Below, piece by piece: positions 10,795-22,656 of a stretch of 64,000 bases of DNA. How positions within the stretch are numbered: position 1 is the first letter of the stretch; every line of letters starts with the position of its first letter. Both the position numbers and the translations under genes were made by a program. Origin of the DNA: Schistocerca nitens (lineage: Eukaryota > Arthropoda > Insecta > Orthoptera > Acrididae); assembly GCF_023898315.1 (NCBI RefSeq), contig NC_064614.1:73110501-73174500 (forward strand). Reading direction: 5' to 3'. The notes below the pieces were generated by a model. It ran no database searches. It worked only from the letters and a program-made list of their open reading frames with translations, and was not told where the DNA came from.

Positions 10795-11640
10795 CCAAAA
10801 CATAATTGCCACTATCTATTGTAATGAGAGTACTTATTATGCCCATGCTTATTAATGCTACTAATGTTTTGTACTATTCAGTACTTGCTGGCCACTGAGT
10901 GCCCATAATTAATGTAACTTATAATGCCCATGCTTATTAATGCTATGACTGTAATTAACTGATTTTTAATAATGATTTCTTAATGATATGAAGAATACTG
11001 AATGATGAATAATGTTTTATACTATTCAATACTTGCTGGCCACTGAGTGCCCATAATTAATGTAACTTATAATGCCCATGCTTATTAATGCTACTAATGT
11101 TTTGTACTATTCAATACTTGCTGGCCACTGAGTGCCCATAATTAATGTAACTTATAATGCCCATGCTTATTAATGCTATGACTGTAATTAACTGATTTTT
11201 AATAATGATTTCTTAATGATATGAAGAATACTGAATGATGAATAATGTTTTATACTATTGAATACTTGCTGGCCACTGAGTGCCCATAATTAATGTAACT
11301 TATAATGCCCATGCTTATTAATGCTATGACTGTAATTAACTGATTTTTCTAATAATGATTTCTTAATGATATGAATAATACTGAATGATGAATAATGTTT
11401 TATACTATTCAATACTTGCTGGCCACTGAGTGCCCATAATTAATGTAACTACTTATTATGCCCATGATTATTAAGGCTATGACTGTAATTAACTGATTTT
11501 TCTAATAATGATTTCTTAATGATATGAATAATACTGAATGATGAATAATGTTTTATACTATTCAATACTTGCTGGCCACTGAGTGCCAATAATTAATGTA
11601 ACTTAACGTTTTGTTAGTGTTTTCAATGATGACTTCCCAT
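10795..11640 (+). repeat. Tandem repeat array in the Gypsy-A 3' region
   Basis: A block containing cttgctggccactgagtg recurs at about 10884, 11032, 11117, 11265, 11415 and 11568, giving spacings of 148, 85, 148, 150 and 153 bp; a degenerate seventh copy is near 11685. The 148-bp unit contains the 85-bp unit plus an extra segment with taatgatttcttaatgatat. The copies are close to identical. Confidence 0.85.
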
Positions 11641-12026
11641 ATTAATACTGAATGATGATAAATATTTTGTACTAATCGAAAGTTGCTAGGCCACTGAGTG
11701 TTAATAGTTACTTGTAAATATGTCATTTGAATGAGGAAAAATGTTTTGTAATACTCAATACTTGATGGCGATTGATTACCACTCTTGTCTTTAAATTAAT
11801 TAATGAACATTTTTCTGTAATACTACATTCATGGTACAGAAATGTTCAATGACTAGAGTATGGATACCGCAAACTACTTATGTAATCACTAATCAAGACT
11901 TGTGTGTTAGTTAATGTACTTCACCTTCTGACCTAACTACCTGAAATTATTGTAACATCCATTTGTCTTGTCCATCCTCATTATCATGGAGCACTATATT
12001 TGGTTTTTGCACTAATTCTACGTTGG

Positions 12027-12195
12027 TGTGCCGCCTCTTAAAAGCGTGGTGTTGACACGACATGCTGTCCACCACTGTAGGCGAAGAAACTACTTATGTA
12101 ATCACTAATCAAGACTTTGTTATGGAGCACTGTGTGCCGCCTCTTAAGAGCGTGGTGTTGACACGACATGCTGTCCACCACCGTAAGCGATGAAG
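12027..12195 (+). repeat. Short direct duplication in the Gypsy-A 3' region
   Basis: A block beginning gtgtgccgcctcttaa and ending near ctgtccaccac occurs at about 12027 and again at about 12132. The intervening stretch, including cttatgtaatcactaatcaag, also repeats one at about 11877. Confidence 0.75.
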
Positions 12196-13099
12196 ACGTT
12201 ATTCTGGTCCCACTGTTTGGTGTACCTGGTATACTGCCAAATGATAGTATGGAATACTACTACGACGTTTCACTGTCTTGATACGCTGATAAATACTTCT
12301 GGGAACGGAACTGCAGATTGTATCACTTAGTATTGTGATTCTGTGGAAAGATATGGACTTTCAGTGCAGCTGTGTGCAAACTAAAGTGCTACAACCATGA
12401 AGTAATCCTTTCCTTTCCTATCCTAATGGTGAAAATCTTTTTTAGCTAACATCATTTATGTTCATGGACTATATGTTTTTCTCTCGATTTGTTGAATTCC
12501 AGTGCGAGTACACTTATGTCACCTGTCGACATGATTTTTTGCTATTATGTTTATTTATTGTGAAAATACTAAAGACATTTTTTGATTTGTTCTGAAGTGC
12601 AGTATGTGTGCACTCTTGTCATCTATATTGTATATACTTTTTGTGATTTGATGATTTTTCTACCCTTGCGTTTATTTGTTATAAAAAAATGTTCAAAAGC
12701 TTTCAGTGCATGTGCACTTATGTGAATATGTTTTCAACTGAACTCCAGTACCTGTGCACTCTTCTTATTTTTCAACATGATTTGTGTTTTTCTGTACACT
12801 TTTTATGATTTATGTCAATTGTTACTCATTGTATATACATTTCGTCTTTGCACCTTGTTATTTGTCAAATAATCTGTATATACATTTTTCTGATTTGCTG
12901 ATACGCTCTCTACTCATTGTACTTATATTTTGTTTTGTCTGTAATATTTTGTAATCGGTGCATGCGCACAACATTTAATTCATGTATTACATCCAAAAAT
13001 TTTGTAAATGCTAATTAATTAAAAGAAAAATTTGTTACGATGGCAAGTCCAAATGACTCACCATCGCTGCCAAATTTTTGCCCCCCCAGTGGAGGGTTA

Positions 13100-13803
13100 T
13101 GAAACACGTATGTTGTGCGGCAGCGATGCTGAGACATTGTAGAATCTCTGACCAGAGCAGTTGCGCTCGACTCGCAGTAGCGAGCAGTCAGTCAGTCTGC
13201 AGTAGTCAGTGTGCAGTAGTCAGTCCTCAGTAGTGCTTGGAGTCGGTTGCTAGCAGTAGCGGAGAGCAGTCGGCGGGCGTCGGCATCACAATGGTCGAGA
13301 TTCAGGACGAGGTATAATTTATTTAAATAAATAATCATGCAGCTTTGCGCTCATCAGATAATGTAACGAACATTCATTGTAATTTAACTTTCAAAAATCG
13401 CCCCCAATAATAATTTTGATTTAAAAGCAATTTTAGAGACAATCATTCAAATTTCCTTCCATTTCCTTTTAACAAAGATTTTTAAAAGGTACTTCCAATG
13501 CTTTTCATGCAAACGCCAGAGAACAATAAGAGCAGAATTTTGACATGCAGTTTTAATAAGGTAAGAAATTTATTCTGAATTCGCACAGGGCAAACACCGA
13601 CATTTCGGTTTAATTGACTTTTGGTTATCACTGTAGTTTCATTGTCATGAGATTATCGTTCATTATTTTATGGGAACTTGTACTTGAGTCAGATAGCGAG
13701 CTTTCATTTAATTGTCATTGTTATTAATATTTTTGCGGGAAGGTTACGCTTGGCTCCATTTCCATTAAGTAAAGTCATTTAAAATTTCTGTGGGGAGGTT
13801 ACA
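13100..13803 (+). repeat. 3' LTR of Gypsy-A
   Basis: 704 bp, matching 1836-2539 with one base difference by eye. It is followed directly by the ACCT duplication and the tRNA-like head of the interrupted SINE. Confidence 0.95.
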
Positions 13804-13885
13804 ACCTGCGACCGTAGCGGTCTTGCGGTTCCAGACTGCAGCGCCTTTAACCGCACGGCCACTTCGGCCGGCCCCAGCTTACGGT

Positions 13886-15600
13886 ACATAGAAGATAGGA
13901 AAGCCTATAGAAGGAAAAAAAATAATTGTGGAAATAGATCTCTAAAGGAAAAATAGGGATCGATTTATATAACGCTTTGGAGAAGAGTGATTTGTGCCTC
14001 TAGCAAAAAAAAAAAAAAGAGTTACAATAAATAACGTAAGTTTTCGTTTTACAGTCTTGTTCCTAGGACAATCTCTTGCGGTGCTAAAACTCCCCCGGGT
14101 CTTGCATGTCCCCGACGTCCACATTTGTAGTCGGTCTTCTACGCGGCCCACTTTGTAGTCGGTCTTCTACGCGGCACCCAATGGGAAGAGTAGAAGGAAC
14201 AGGAATACCCGATTTCACATGCAACATTCGTTCGGAAAGAATTAGCAATGACCAAAGGGGAATCTCTTCCTGTAAGAGAACTGGTTAGGTTGCACCGTCC
14301 AAGATTCTCCTTTTTGAAAGGAAAATCCTTATGGCTTCATGCATCCTTTTTCTTACGACGTACTTCAAGGAATTTCACCATTAACTAATGCTGTTGCCAA
14401 AACATCCTCAGATTTATTCTAGTTTGAATAATCTTTCGGACTTTGCATCCCCACTTGTGCTTATAAGTCCGAAAATTCTGACACATTTCTGTCAGTGATT
14501 TGTTCTTCGTAATTTAAAGGATTCATGCAACTTACAGTAGATTTTGGATTCAAATCATCGAATAATGGAAAGTGTGGTTCATTTTATACAAAGACATAAT
14601 CCCTCATTTCCTTGAAAGTCATATAATTTATCTATACTCAAAACTTTTTATCCTAAATACACATATTTCTCCAATTGATTGTTGTAATGTAAAAGTTATT
14701 AGCATTGAGGAATGCGGATTCACTTCTTTCATTTATTCTCTGATTCATACGGCGTTCACACATGCACATATATGGAAATGGATTTTTTTTTTCAAACAAA
14801 AATTCCAAACGAGCACGACCCATTAAATAACTACTAATTCTATGAATATTACTTTCTTTAAACATTCAATAATAAATTAAAAACTCTTAACTTCTAATTA
14901 TAACACCTTTTCTTTTTAAAGTTCAACATGAATCAGTTTACCCTCGCGTTTGGTGCGAGTCTCTTACAAAGCATATCTGTGTCGTCTATATCGATTCTAA
15001 CTCTCGCGCTGACGTCAACTGTTTTGCGCGGGAAATTATCTTTGCGGCGTTAACCGTCACTCATGATTCACTGCCTCAACACATCCCTTCACACGTTTAC
15101 ACATCTAAGCGTGCACTTGAAATTATAAATGAACCTTCACTCGGAACCTCTTTTGATTATTCAGCGTCTTTTACGGGAAACATTTCATTGTTCTTGAAGG
15201 TCAGTTAGATCCTTTATAAATCTTGATGACATTAGCAATGCTAAAGTTCCATGTTCACCCAAACACAGGTGAAGCCTATCTCCACTATCTTCTTTGCAAC
15301 ACTCGATAGTAATAGTTAGTCACTATTTCTATAGTCTATGTCACTGATTAATTATTTCAATTTAAAGTTTTCCAACACTACACACACAGTTTATTGTTAT
15401 GTTTTTTACGAGCGTTCATCTCTGTCACTCGCAACACCATTCCTCCCTATCTTCTAATCTTCATTAAATTTTTTCAAGTCGTTATGGGAAAATAACCCTT
15501 TTATTTTGTTCGATCCCGGGTATGCTAATAGATAAGCCCCAGGATTCGGAATTTGTAGGATAATGTATGGGCCAGTATATAGTAACTCCCATTTCTTTAT
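13886..15600 (-). other. Gypsy-B 3' interior, no recognisable gene
   Basis: About 1.7 kb between the integrase end of Gypsy-B and the nested SINE. It is AT-rich; frames of 60-84 residues exist on both strands but none resembles an envelope or other known protein. A short direct repeat (gtagtcggtcttctacgcgg) occurs twice at about 14125-14175. Confidence 0.5.
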
Positions 15601-15618
15601 ACTTTTCTTTATTAAGGA

Positions 15619-18600
15619 TTATTTGGTATGTCTTTTGACTAGTACCTTTTCTCCGACCCGGTATGTCTGTACCCTCTTGATTAATTTGTTAAATTGTTGT
15701 TTTCTCTGATCAGCTTTTTTCGTCATATTTATTATGGCTTGTCTTATTTTTTCTTCCCAAGGCATCTCAGTTTCCTGAGTTTTGGGCATATGGTCAGTCC
15801 AGAAGTTTTCCTCTTTTGCTTCGAACATCAATTCGTGAGGTGTATATCCAGTTGAGGAGTGGGGCATGTTATTGTATATCTGCTCAAACTCTTCCACATA
15901 ATTTGCCCACGCAGTCTGCTTATTATGGCAATACGTCCTCATAAATCGATTGAACTCTAAAAATTCTCTCAACCAAATTGCCTTGTGGGTGGTAAAATGA
16001 TGTTAGTATGTGTTTCACACCGACTTGAGACAAAGTCTGTTTCCATCGGAGTCCCGTGAACATCTTGGCATTGTCTGTTATGATCGCTTTAGGGGTACCA
16101 TCATGTGGAAGATAATCCCTTATCAATCTTAATACAATTACTTTGGCTGTAGCCGCCTTTATCGGGTATAGCTTTACGTATTTCGTACACACATCGAGAA
16201 ATGCCAATACATATCTAACACCACCTCTTGAAGTAGGTAACGGTCCACACAGATCGCACGAAATTAATTTTTGTGGTTCTTGGACTAATATAGAGCATAA
16301 TGGGTGCTTACTCCCTTTTGAATCCGGCTTTGTTTTTTGACAGATTATGCATTTCTTTAAAACCTCATGCACTCTGCGCTTTATGTTGGGAAAATAGCAC
16401 TACCCACTTATCTTGTCTGCACATTTTGTCGCACCGAAATGTCCCCAGGTTAAATGAGTGAACCATACAAGTTTCTCTATTTGTGCCTCAGGTATACAAA
16501 CACACCAACGGACTTTGTTTGGCCTTCCACAGCGGAAAAATAATACGCCATTTACCAGCTTTTAATAATTTGCCATCTGATCCGAAGGTTGCTGTTGTAA
16601 CCTTTGAATGACACTTCCCCATTGAGCATCTCTTTTCTGTAACTGTGCCATATGCGCACACAAATTGACGTAGTACGTCTTAAATGGATTTTCCTGCAGC
16701 AGCAATACAGGGAATTCTGAGTTATTATTTACTTCAATCTCTTTGGTTAAACCCTGCGGTGACCTTGATAGAGCGTCAGCAATAATGTTTTGTTGTCCTG
16801 AGACATGCACGATCTTAAATTGGTATTGTTGCAGAGCGAGAGTCCATCTAGCCAGTCTGGGGTGTAACAGTTTACACGTTTGTAAAAACGTTAATGATTG
16901 ATGATCGCAATATACGATAGTCTTTAACCCATATAGATAATAATGAAATTTTTTAAAACCCCAGACGACCGCAAGAGCCTCTAATTCTGTCGTCGTGTAA
17001 GTTCGTTCACAGTTGGACAAAACACGACTGGCAAACGCAATAGGACAGAAGGTGAGTTGTCCATTTATCTTGCGTTCTTGTAAAAGGCACGCTCCAAGAC
17101 CCACATTCGACGAATCTGTTGACAAGTAAAATTCTTCTTGCATGTCCGGATGGTACAAAAGCGGTGCATTTACTAATTGCTTCTTTATCTCCTCGAATGC
17201 TTTTTGACACTCTAACGTCCAGAGCCAGGGCACATCCTTCTTCAGCAAACTATTTAGAGCTGCTGCATTCATGGCCTGATTTGTTATAAATCTTCTAAAA
17301 AATGAGGCAAGACCCATAAACCCTTTTAATTGCCTCCTATTTCTAGGTGTTGGAAACTTACTAATCGCAATTAGCTTCTCCTTGTTTGGTAAAATTCCCT
17401 TTGCGTCAATTATATGCCCCAGGAACTTGATTCTGTTTACTGCAAAATGGGATTTCTGTAGGTTAGCAGTTATTCCCATGGTTTTGAACACGTCCAACAC
17501 CCGGGTCAGTAAGGTAATATGCTCCTCCCAAGTCTTCGATGCAATAAGCAAATCGTCAACAAACACTGTTATCCTGGTTCTTAGTTCTGGGCCTAGTGCA
17601 TAATCTAGAGCTGCTATAAAGATTCCAGCACTAATGTTGAGTCCGAAAGGAACTACAGTAAATTGGTAACTTCTTCCGGAATAAATGAAAGCCGTATATT
17701 TCCTTGATGACTCATCCAGCTTGACTTGCCAATAAGAACTCCGCAAATCAATGCTCGTAAAATATTGGACATCCTGGAACCGTTGTGTAAGTTCGTCTAT
17801 ATTTTCCGGATGTGTTCTCACTGGAATTATAATTTTATTTATTTCTCTGGCGTCGAGTACCAGTCTCACAGTCCCATTTGCTTTTGGCACGACCAACAAT
17901 GGGGAGCAGTATGGGCTTGTAGAGGGTTCGATCAAACCCCATTTCAACATGCGATCTATTTCTTTCTGAACTTGAGCCTTTAACCTCCAGGGAACAGGAT
18001 AGAAAGTTCTACAATACGTTTCGTGCGGCTTAACGTAGAGATGGCATATGTATCCCTTAATAACTCCTGGCCTTTCATCAAACACATTTTTATACGCTAA
18101 TAATAATTCTTTTAGCTGCTTCTTCTAATCTTCAGTAATGCAGTCGGATTCATTTAACTTCTCGTACACTAATTGACCGAAATCTCCTTTGACTTGGAAC
18201 TCACTAATTACATGCTGTTTAGAATTTTGTGCCGTCCTGATTACTTGCACACTGATCCCACAATTATATTTTCTCGTAAGGCTTTCTTTTTTCAACAACT
18301 CCAACTCAATTTCTTGTTTATTAACATTCAACCAAATTTTTCCTGTTTTAAAATCTATTCTGCATCCGTATTGACGTAGGCTGTCGACTCCGATAATGCA
18401 ATCTACCACCAAATTTTTCACCACAAGGAATGTGCTTAATATTGCTACATTTCCGACTTCTACACTAAGTAGTGACTGCACTTTTACATTAGCCGATCTA
18501 GCCCCAACGGCGCCTATTATTCTGCAATTTTGAACTGGAAAAATTGGTACTCCTCTTATATTTCTGATCTTGTTGAATAGTGCCTCCGAAATAACATTTG

Positions 18601-18781
18601 TGGTTGCAGCTGTGTCTAAAACCGCCACTATAGGTACAGTCTCCAAAATGACTTGCACTTCGGCTACTGCCACCTGTTCCTTATCCTCATCTTGTGGTTC
18701 TAAGTCCTCGGTCAGTTCATCTGCCAGTAACCGTCCATCATTATACGTTAGCATGGGTACACATATCCTGTTGCCCCTCAA
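15619..18781 (-). pseudogene. pol: Broken pol of Gypsy-B (PR-RT-RNaseH-IN)
   Basis: Minus-strand remains of a gypsy pol. Protease lies at 18781-18125 with the motif LDTAATTNVIS. Reverse transcriptase and RNase H lie at 18085-16562 with FVDD (about nt 17550), LSTDSS, TELEA and CDHQS. Integrase lies at 16460-15619 with part of the zinc finger (CIICQK), ITDN and a degenerate E region. The frame is interrupted by in-frame stops: TAG at 18125-18127 between protease and RT, TAA at 16562-16564 before integrase, TAG at 16400-16402 inside the zinc finger, and a frameshift near 15965-15985 after the catalytic glutamate. Protease lies in the -1 frame relative to gag. Confidence 0.9.
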
Positions 18782-19319
18782 CCAATTGTTGACCGCTCCT
18801 CCGGGGCACGAGTGGGTCCTTACAAGTTTGTTGGATTTTGATTTGCCTGCTGGTTGACATCGTCCGTCACCTCGGTAATTACCGGTTGATTCGTAGATGT
18901 CCGTCCCCCCTGATGTTGGTTATTTGAGTTCATTCCCCCCGGTTGATTCCACTTTCTATTACTGTTATTATTCCAGGCTTGAGGTCTGAAATTCCTTTCG
19001 TTCCCCCACACGGGATTGTATCTTTTCCCATTCCTGTTGTTCCTTGGATAGCCCCTCGCAAGACTATTGCCGGTATTACTATTGAGATTTTGAGGGGTTT
19101 CTCCACTATTTAACGATCTCTGTCCATTCCCTTGCCTACCGTTTGGCGGAGGTTCTATCTCCCTATATTGGAATCTGTTATTACGTGCTTTCTGGTTGTT
19201 CTCTTCGATAATATCTGTATGGTCTAACGTCGTGGGGAACGACTCCAAGTCTTTATCATTGCCGTAAATCAATTGATTCCGGATGCTAATTGGTAGTCTT
19301 GCCTTAAGTATGTTTATTA

Positions 19320-20741
19320 CACTCCTGGAAATGGAAAAAAGAACACATTGACACCGGTGTGTCAGACCCACCATACTTGCTCCGGACACTGCGAGAGGGC
19401 TGTACAAGCAATGATCACACGCACGGCACAGCGGACACACCAGGAACCGCGGTGTTGGCCGTCTAATGGCGCTAGCTGCGCAGCATTTGTGCACCGCCGC
19501 CGTCAGTGTCAGCCAGTTTGCCGTGGCATACGGAGCTCCATCGCAGTCTTTAACACTGGTAGCATGCCGCGACAGCGTGGACGTGAACCGTATGTGCAGT
19601 TGACGGACTTTGAGCGAGGGCGTATAGTGGGCATGCGGGAGGCCGGGTGGACGTACCGCCGAATTGCTCAACACGTGGGGCGTGAGGTCTCCACAGTACA
19701 TCGATGTTGTCGCCAGTGGTCGGCGGAAGGTGCAGGTGCCCGTCGACCTGGGACCGGACCGCAGCGACGCACGGATGCACGCCAAGACCGTAGGATCCTA
19801 CGCAGTGCCGTAGGGGACCGCACCGCCACTTCCCAGCAAATTAGGGACACTGTTGCTCCTGGGGTATCGGCGAGGACCATTCGCAACCGACTCCATGAAG
19901 CTGGGCTACGGTCCCGCACACCGTTAGGCCGTCTTCCGCTCACGCCCCAACATCGTGCAGCCCGCCTCCAGTGGTGTCGCGACAGGCGTGAATGGAGGGA
20001 CGAATGGAGACGTGTCGTCTTCAGCGATGAGAGTCGCTTCTGCCTTGGTGCCAATGATGGTCGTATGCGTGTTTGGCGCCGTGCAGGTGAGCGCCACAAT
20101 CAGGACTGCATACGACCGAGGCACACAGGGCCAACACCCGGCATCATGGTGTGGGGAGCGATCTCCTACACTGGCCGTACACCACTGTTGATCGTCGAGG
20201 GGACACTGAATAGTGCACGGTACATCCAAACCGTCATCGAACCCATCGTTCTACCATTGCTAGACCGGCAAGGGAACCTGCTGTTCCAACAGGACAATGC
20301 ACGTCCGCATGTATCCCGTGCCACCCAACGTGCTCTAGAAGGTGTAAGTCAACTACCCTGGCCAGCAAGATCTCCGGATCTGTCCCCCATTGAGCATGTT
20401 TGGGACTGGATGAAGCGTCGTCTCACGCGGTCTGCACGTCCAGCACGAACGCTGGTCCAACTGAGGCGCCAGGTGGAAATGGCATGGCAAGCCGTTCCAC
20501 AGGACTACATCCAGCATCTCTACGATCGTCTCCATGGGAGAATAGCAGCCTGCATTGCTACGAAAGGTGGATATACACTGTACTAGTGCCGACATTGTGC
20601 ATGCTCTGTTGCCTGTGTCTATGTGCCTGTGGTTCTGTCAGTGTGATCATGTGATGTATCTGACCCCAGGAATGTGTCAATAAAGTTTCCCCTTCCTGGG
20701 ACAATGAATTCACGGTGTTCTTATTTCAATTTCCGGGAGTG
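19320..20741 (+). mobile_element. Intact Tc1/mariner-type transposon inside Gypsy-B gag
   Basis: 1,422 bp flanked by the TA duplication (19318-19319 and 20742-20743). The terminal inverted repeats are about 27 bp: 19320-19346 begins cactcctggaaatgg and 20715-20741 read backwards begins cactcccggaaattg. It contains one full-length transposase. Removing it restores a continuous gag capsid region, which fixes the boundaries. Confidence 0.93.
19564..20586 (+). CDS. Tc1-like transposase
   Basis: This 340-residue cut-and-paste transposase starts at ATG 19564 (MPRQRGREP); the upstream in-frame stretch is the element's 5' end and lacks conserved sequence. Residues about 13-50 form the first helix-turn-helix (DFERGRIVGMREAG...YRRIAQHVG), with a second DNA-binding helix region to about 125. 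The catalytic triad is D155 in FSDESRF, D244 in QQDNARPH and E277 in SPDLSPIEHVWD. The second Asp and the Glu are separated by 32 residues, against 34 in canonical Tc1. The frame is unbroken and ends at TAG 20584-20586, so it may be active. The GC-rich coding sequence stands out from AT-rich surroundings, which fits arrival as a separate element. Confidence 0.93.
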   Translation: MPRQRGREPYVQLTDFERGRIVGMREAGWTYRRIAQHVGREVSTVHRCCRQWSAEGAGARRPGTGPQRRTDARQDRRILRSAVGDRTATSQQIRDTVAPGVSARTIRNRLHEAGLRSRTPLGRLPLTPQHRAARLQWCRDRREWRDEWRRVVFSDESRFCLGANDGRMRVWRRAGERHNQDCIRPRHTGPTPGIMVWGAISYTGRTPLLIVEGTLNSARYIQTVIEPIVLPLLDRQGNLLFQQDNARPHVSRATQRALEGVSQLPWPARSPDLSPIEHVWDWMKRRLTRSARPARTLVQLRRQVEMAWQAVPQDYIQHLYDRLHGRIAACIATKGGYTLY

Positions 20742-22222
20742 TATGTCTGGCGATGGCATAGATCTGTCCCAGTATCTAGTTTTATTTATATATTTTTCAA
20801 AATACTTCCTAAGGCTTCCTTTTGAAAAGGAGAAAGGCTCTGGGTAGAGCACCTCCTGCCTTAGGCGTTCCTGTACCCCTTCTGACCAGAACTTTGTTAA
20901 AAACGCCTTCTCAAAATCGTCATATGTCGAGCAAACAGAAGTCATGTCCGAGGCCCAAATCGCCCCCGAACCTTGTATATATCCTGTAACGAAACTGATC
21001 TTCTGCCACTCCGACCAATTTCTGGGTAGCACTCCTCTGAAACTTCGAATAAAAACAATTGGATGGACCCCCCTTTTGTCAGTGTTAAAAATCTGGAATT
21101 GCCGATGCTTTATCATTTTTTTCTTCGGCATGGCAAAGGCTTTCGTAATCTCCGTTAGATAAGACTTCACGCGAACAACTAGCTCGAGGCAATTTACTGT
21201 TTGAGTTACTTACACAAGTCGGTATCATGTGCGAATGTGCAGTAACTGGCTCTATAGTGGCTGCCAACTTTTGCTGCTGGCCTGTATTCATTTGTTCTGA
21301 GCCTTGTTGTGAAACGCGTATCGACTCCTCTATCGTTTGTTTCCAATGCTCGAAATCAGCACCTAACTGCTGTCGCACTTCCTCAAGTCCTTTCGCAAGC
21401 AAATTCTCTTCCTGTTTGCCAGATAGACTCTGGAATGCTGCCTTAACATTTTGCTCAACGTTTTCACACATTAGCCTTTTGTTTTCTAATGTGATTTCGG
21501 ATAATTTACCCGTTAATACATTAATTTGGTGGTCTATAACATCTTGACGCTCTGTCAGATGTTCAACACTTTCCTTTAGGTTAGTCTGCGTACGTGCCAA
21601 TTCAGGAAGTTGCGCAATTGCACATGACACGGCATCTTGCTTTTGTACTAATTGCGGAACCATTTCCACCTGTTCCCTTACGGTGTCTATCTTAATAGCC
21701 ACATACTCCTTCATTTCTACACGTACGCGGTGAGTAGATTCCTCACATTGAGCTTTCACCAATTCTATTTGTGCAGTTAATTTTCGTTCCGTCTCTTCGG
21801 CCTGATCTTTAAGTTCCTTTGTCTTCGCCTCTATCCGCTGCTCTAATTCGTAAAAAACTGTCTTGTAACTGCTGCTTAATCTCAGTTTTCAAATTTTCCT
21901 GCCCTTCCGTAACTGAGGCTAATTTCGCGTTCAAATCATTTTGCCCTTCAGTAACTGAGGCTAATTTGGTATTCATATTATTCATGCTCTCGGTTATCAT
22001 CTGCATCTGTCTCATGATAATGACCAATGGATCTAACCCATGTTGCGTACTTGCCGTTACATCTCCAGCCGTGTCTACAGGGCGTTCTATTGCGCTATCT
22101 GTAGCGATCGGTTCTACAACACTTCTTACTACATCATTATTATCAGTGCTAACAGCTGAAGGCTGTTGCGTGCTGCTCTGCTCTGCTTGACTCATCTTAA
22201 ACATTGCCCTAGTTAAAACCAT

Positions 22223-22656
22223 ATAAATGTTCTACCGTCAATAAATATATATCTCTCCCTTCTACTGTCACTATATGTAACTCCGTTCACACAAGAGTAC
22301 TTCTGTAGCTAGTTTCTTACTGTACTTATACAGATAAATGCAACTGGGGCAGGTCAATCAAACTACATCTAGCATGAACACAACTAATCAAGGTTCAAAT
22401 ATCCAATAGTACTAAATAGAAAAGCGTATACTTCATCTACACTAGCAGGCTTTAATAATAAAATTATAGATCTAGCCTTTTCTCTGCGCCCAGCGTGTTG
22501 TTTTATGTTCTTATTTGTAGATCCACTTAATGTGAATGCGAGTATTTCTTCTCTTTTCCAAGCGTCAGTTAAGTTGGCTCGTCATAGTTCACATGAAACA
22601 GAGAACAAAATTATTTTAACAACGTCCAAAAACGTGTCCTGTCACGGATTGGCCAT
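22223..22656 (-). other. 5' leader of Gypsy-B with probable primer-binding site
   Basis: Untranslated leader between the 5' LTR and the gag ATG at 22222. On the minus strand, two bases after the LTR edge, the sequence reads TGGCCAATCCGTGACAGG (22655 downwards), a likely tRNA primer-binding site of unassigned identity. Confidence 0.6.

Larger units (their letters stand above)
9140..13099 (+). other. Long 3' non-coding region of Gypsy-A, no envelope gene
   Basis: About 4 kb of AT-rich sequence between pol and the 3' LTR. The longest + frame (10257-10577, 106 residues, hydrophobic, no ATG at its start) matches nothing I know and lacks retroviral envelope features. Short blocks of the type gataatgaatgatgaataatg recur at about 10060-10220, tandem repeats lie at 10795-11640, and a shorter duplication at 12027-12195. 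A C-run and purine tract precede the LTR at 13080-13099. Confidence 0.7.
1836..13803 (+). mobile_element. Gypsy-A: young, apparently intact Ty3/gypsy LTR retrotransposon
   Basis: This is a 12-kb element with two 704-bp LTRs (TG...CA) that I find identical except for one base (C at about 2030, G at about 13294). It is flanked by the 4-bp duplication ACCT (1832-1835 and 13804-13807) inside a SINE. It carries full-length gag and pol in one frame separated by a single UGA, a likely primer-binding site after the 5' LTR, and a purine-rich tract (ggaggg) just before the 3' LTR. The pol order PR-RT-RNaseH-IN places it in Ty3/gypsy. About 4 kb between pol and the 3' LTR contains no envelope gene and has tandem repeats. 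Near-identical LTRs and unbroken frames indicate a very recent insertion. Confidence 0.95.
1700..13871 (-). mobile_element. tRNA-derived SINE (type 1), split by Gypsy-A
   Basis: The tail half (1700-1835) and the tRNA-like head (13804-13871) of one minus-strand SINE lie on either side of Gypsy-A. The SINE is flanked by a 14-bp duplication, ccccagcttacggt, at 1686-1699 and 13872-13885. Its uninterrupted form is seen at 42901-43100 and 58116-58318, so the joint at the ACCT duplication is clear. Confidence 0.9.
18820..22222 (-). pseudogene. gag: Broken gag of Gypsy-B, interrupted by a Tc1 transposon
   Basis: It starts at ATG 22222 (MVLTRAMFKM). The N-terminal part to 21809 contains two near-identical 17-residue repeats with NDLNAKLASVTEGQ. 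The coiled-coil middle (21762-21085) is in a second frame, and the capsid-like part (21170-20744, motif VHPIVF...LPRNWSE..KISF) is in a third, so there are two frameshifts; the first is close to a homopolymer run near 21855. The Tc1 element splits the capsid C-terminus at TA 20742. The remainder (19317-18820) is a basic, Asn/Gln/Gly-rich tail without zinc knuckles, ending at TAA 18820-18822. The plan matches Gypsy-A and Gypsy-C. Confidence 0.85.

Noticed and set aside
19668..20099. GC-rich antisense frames over the transposase
   Set aside because: Shadows of the GC-rich transposase gene; no start context or homology.
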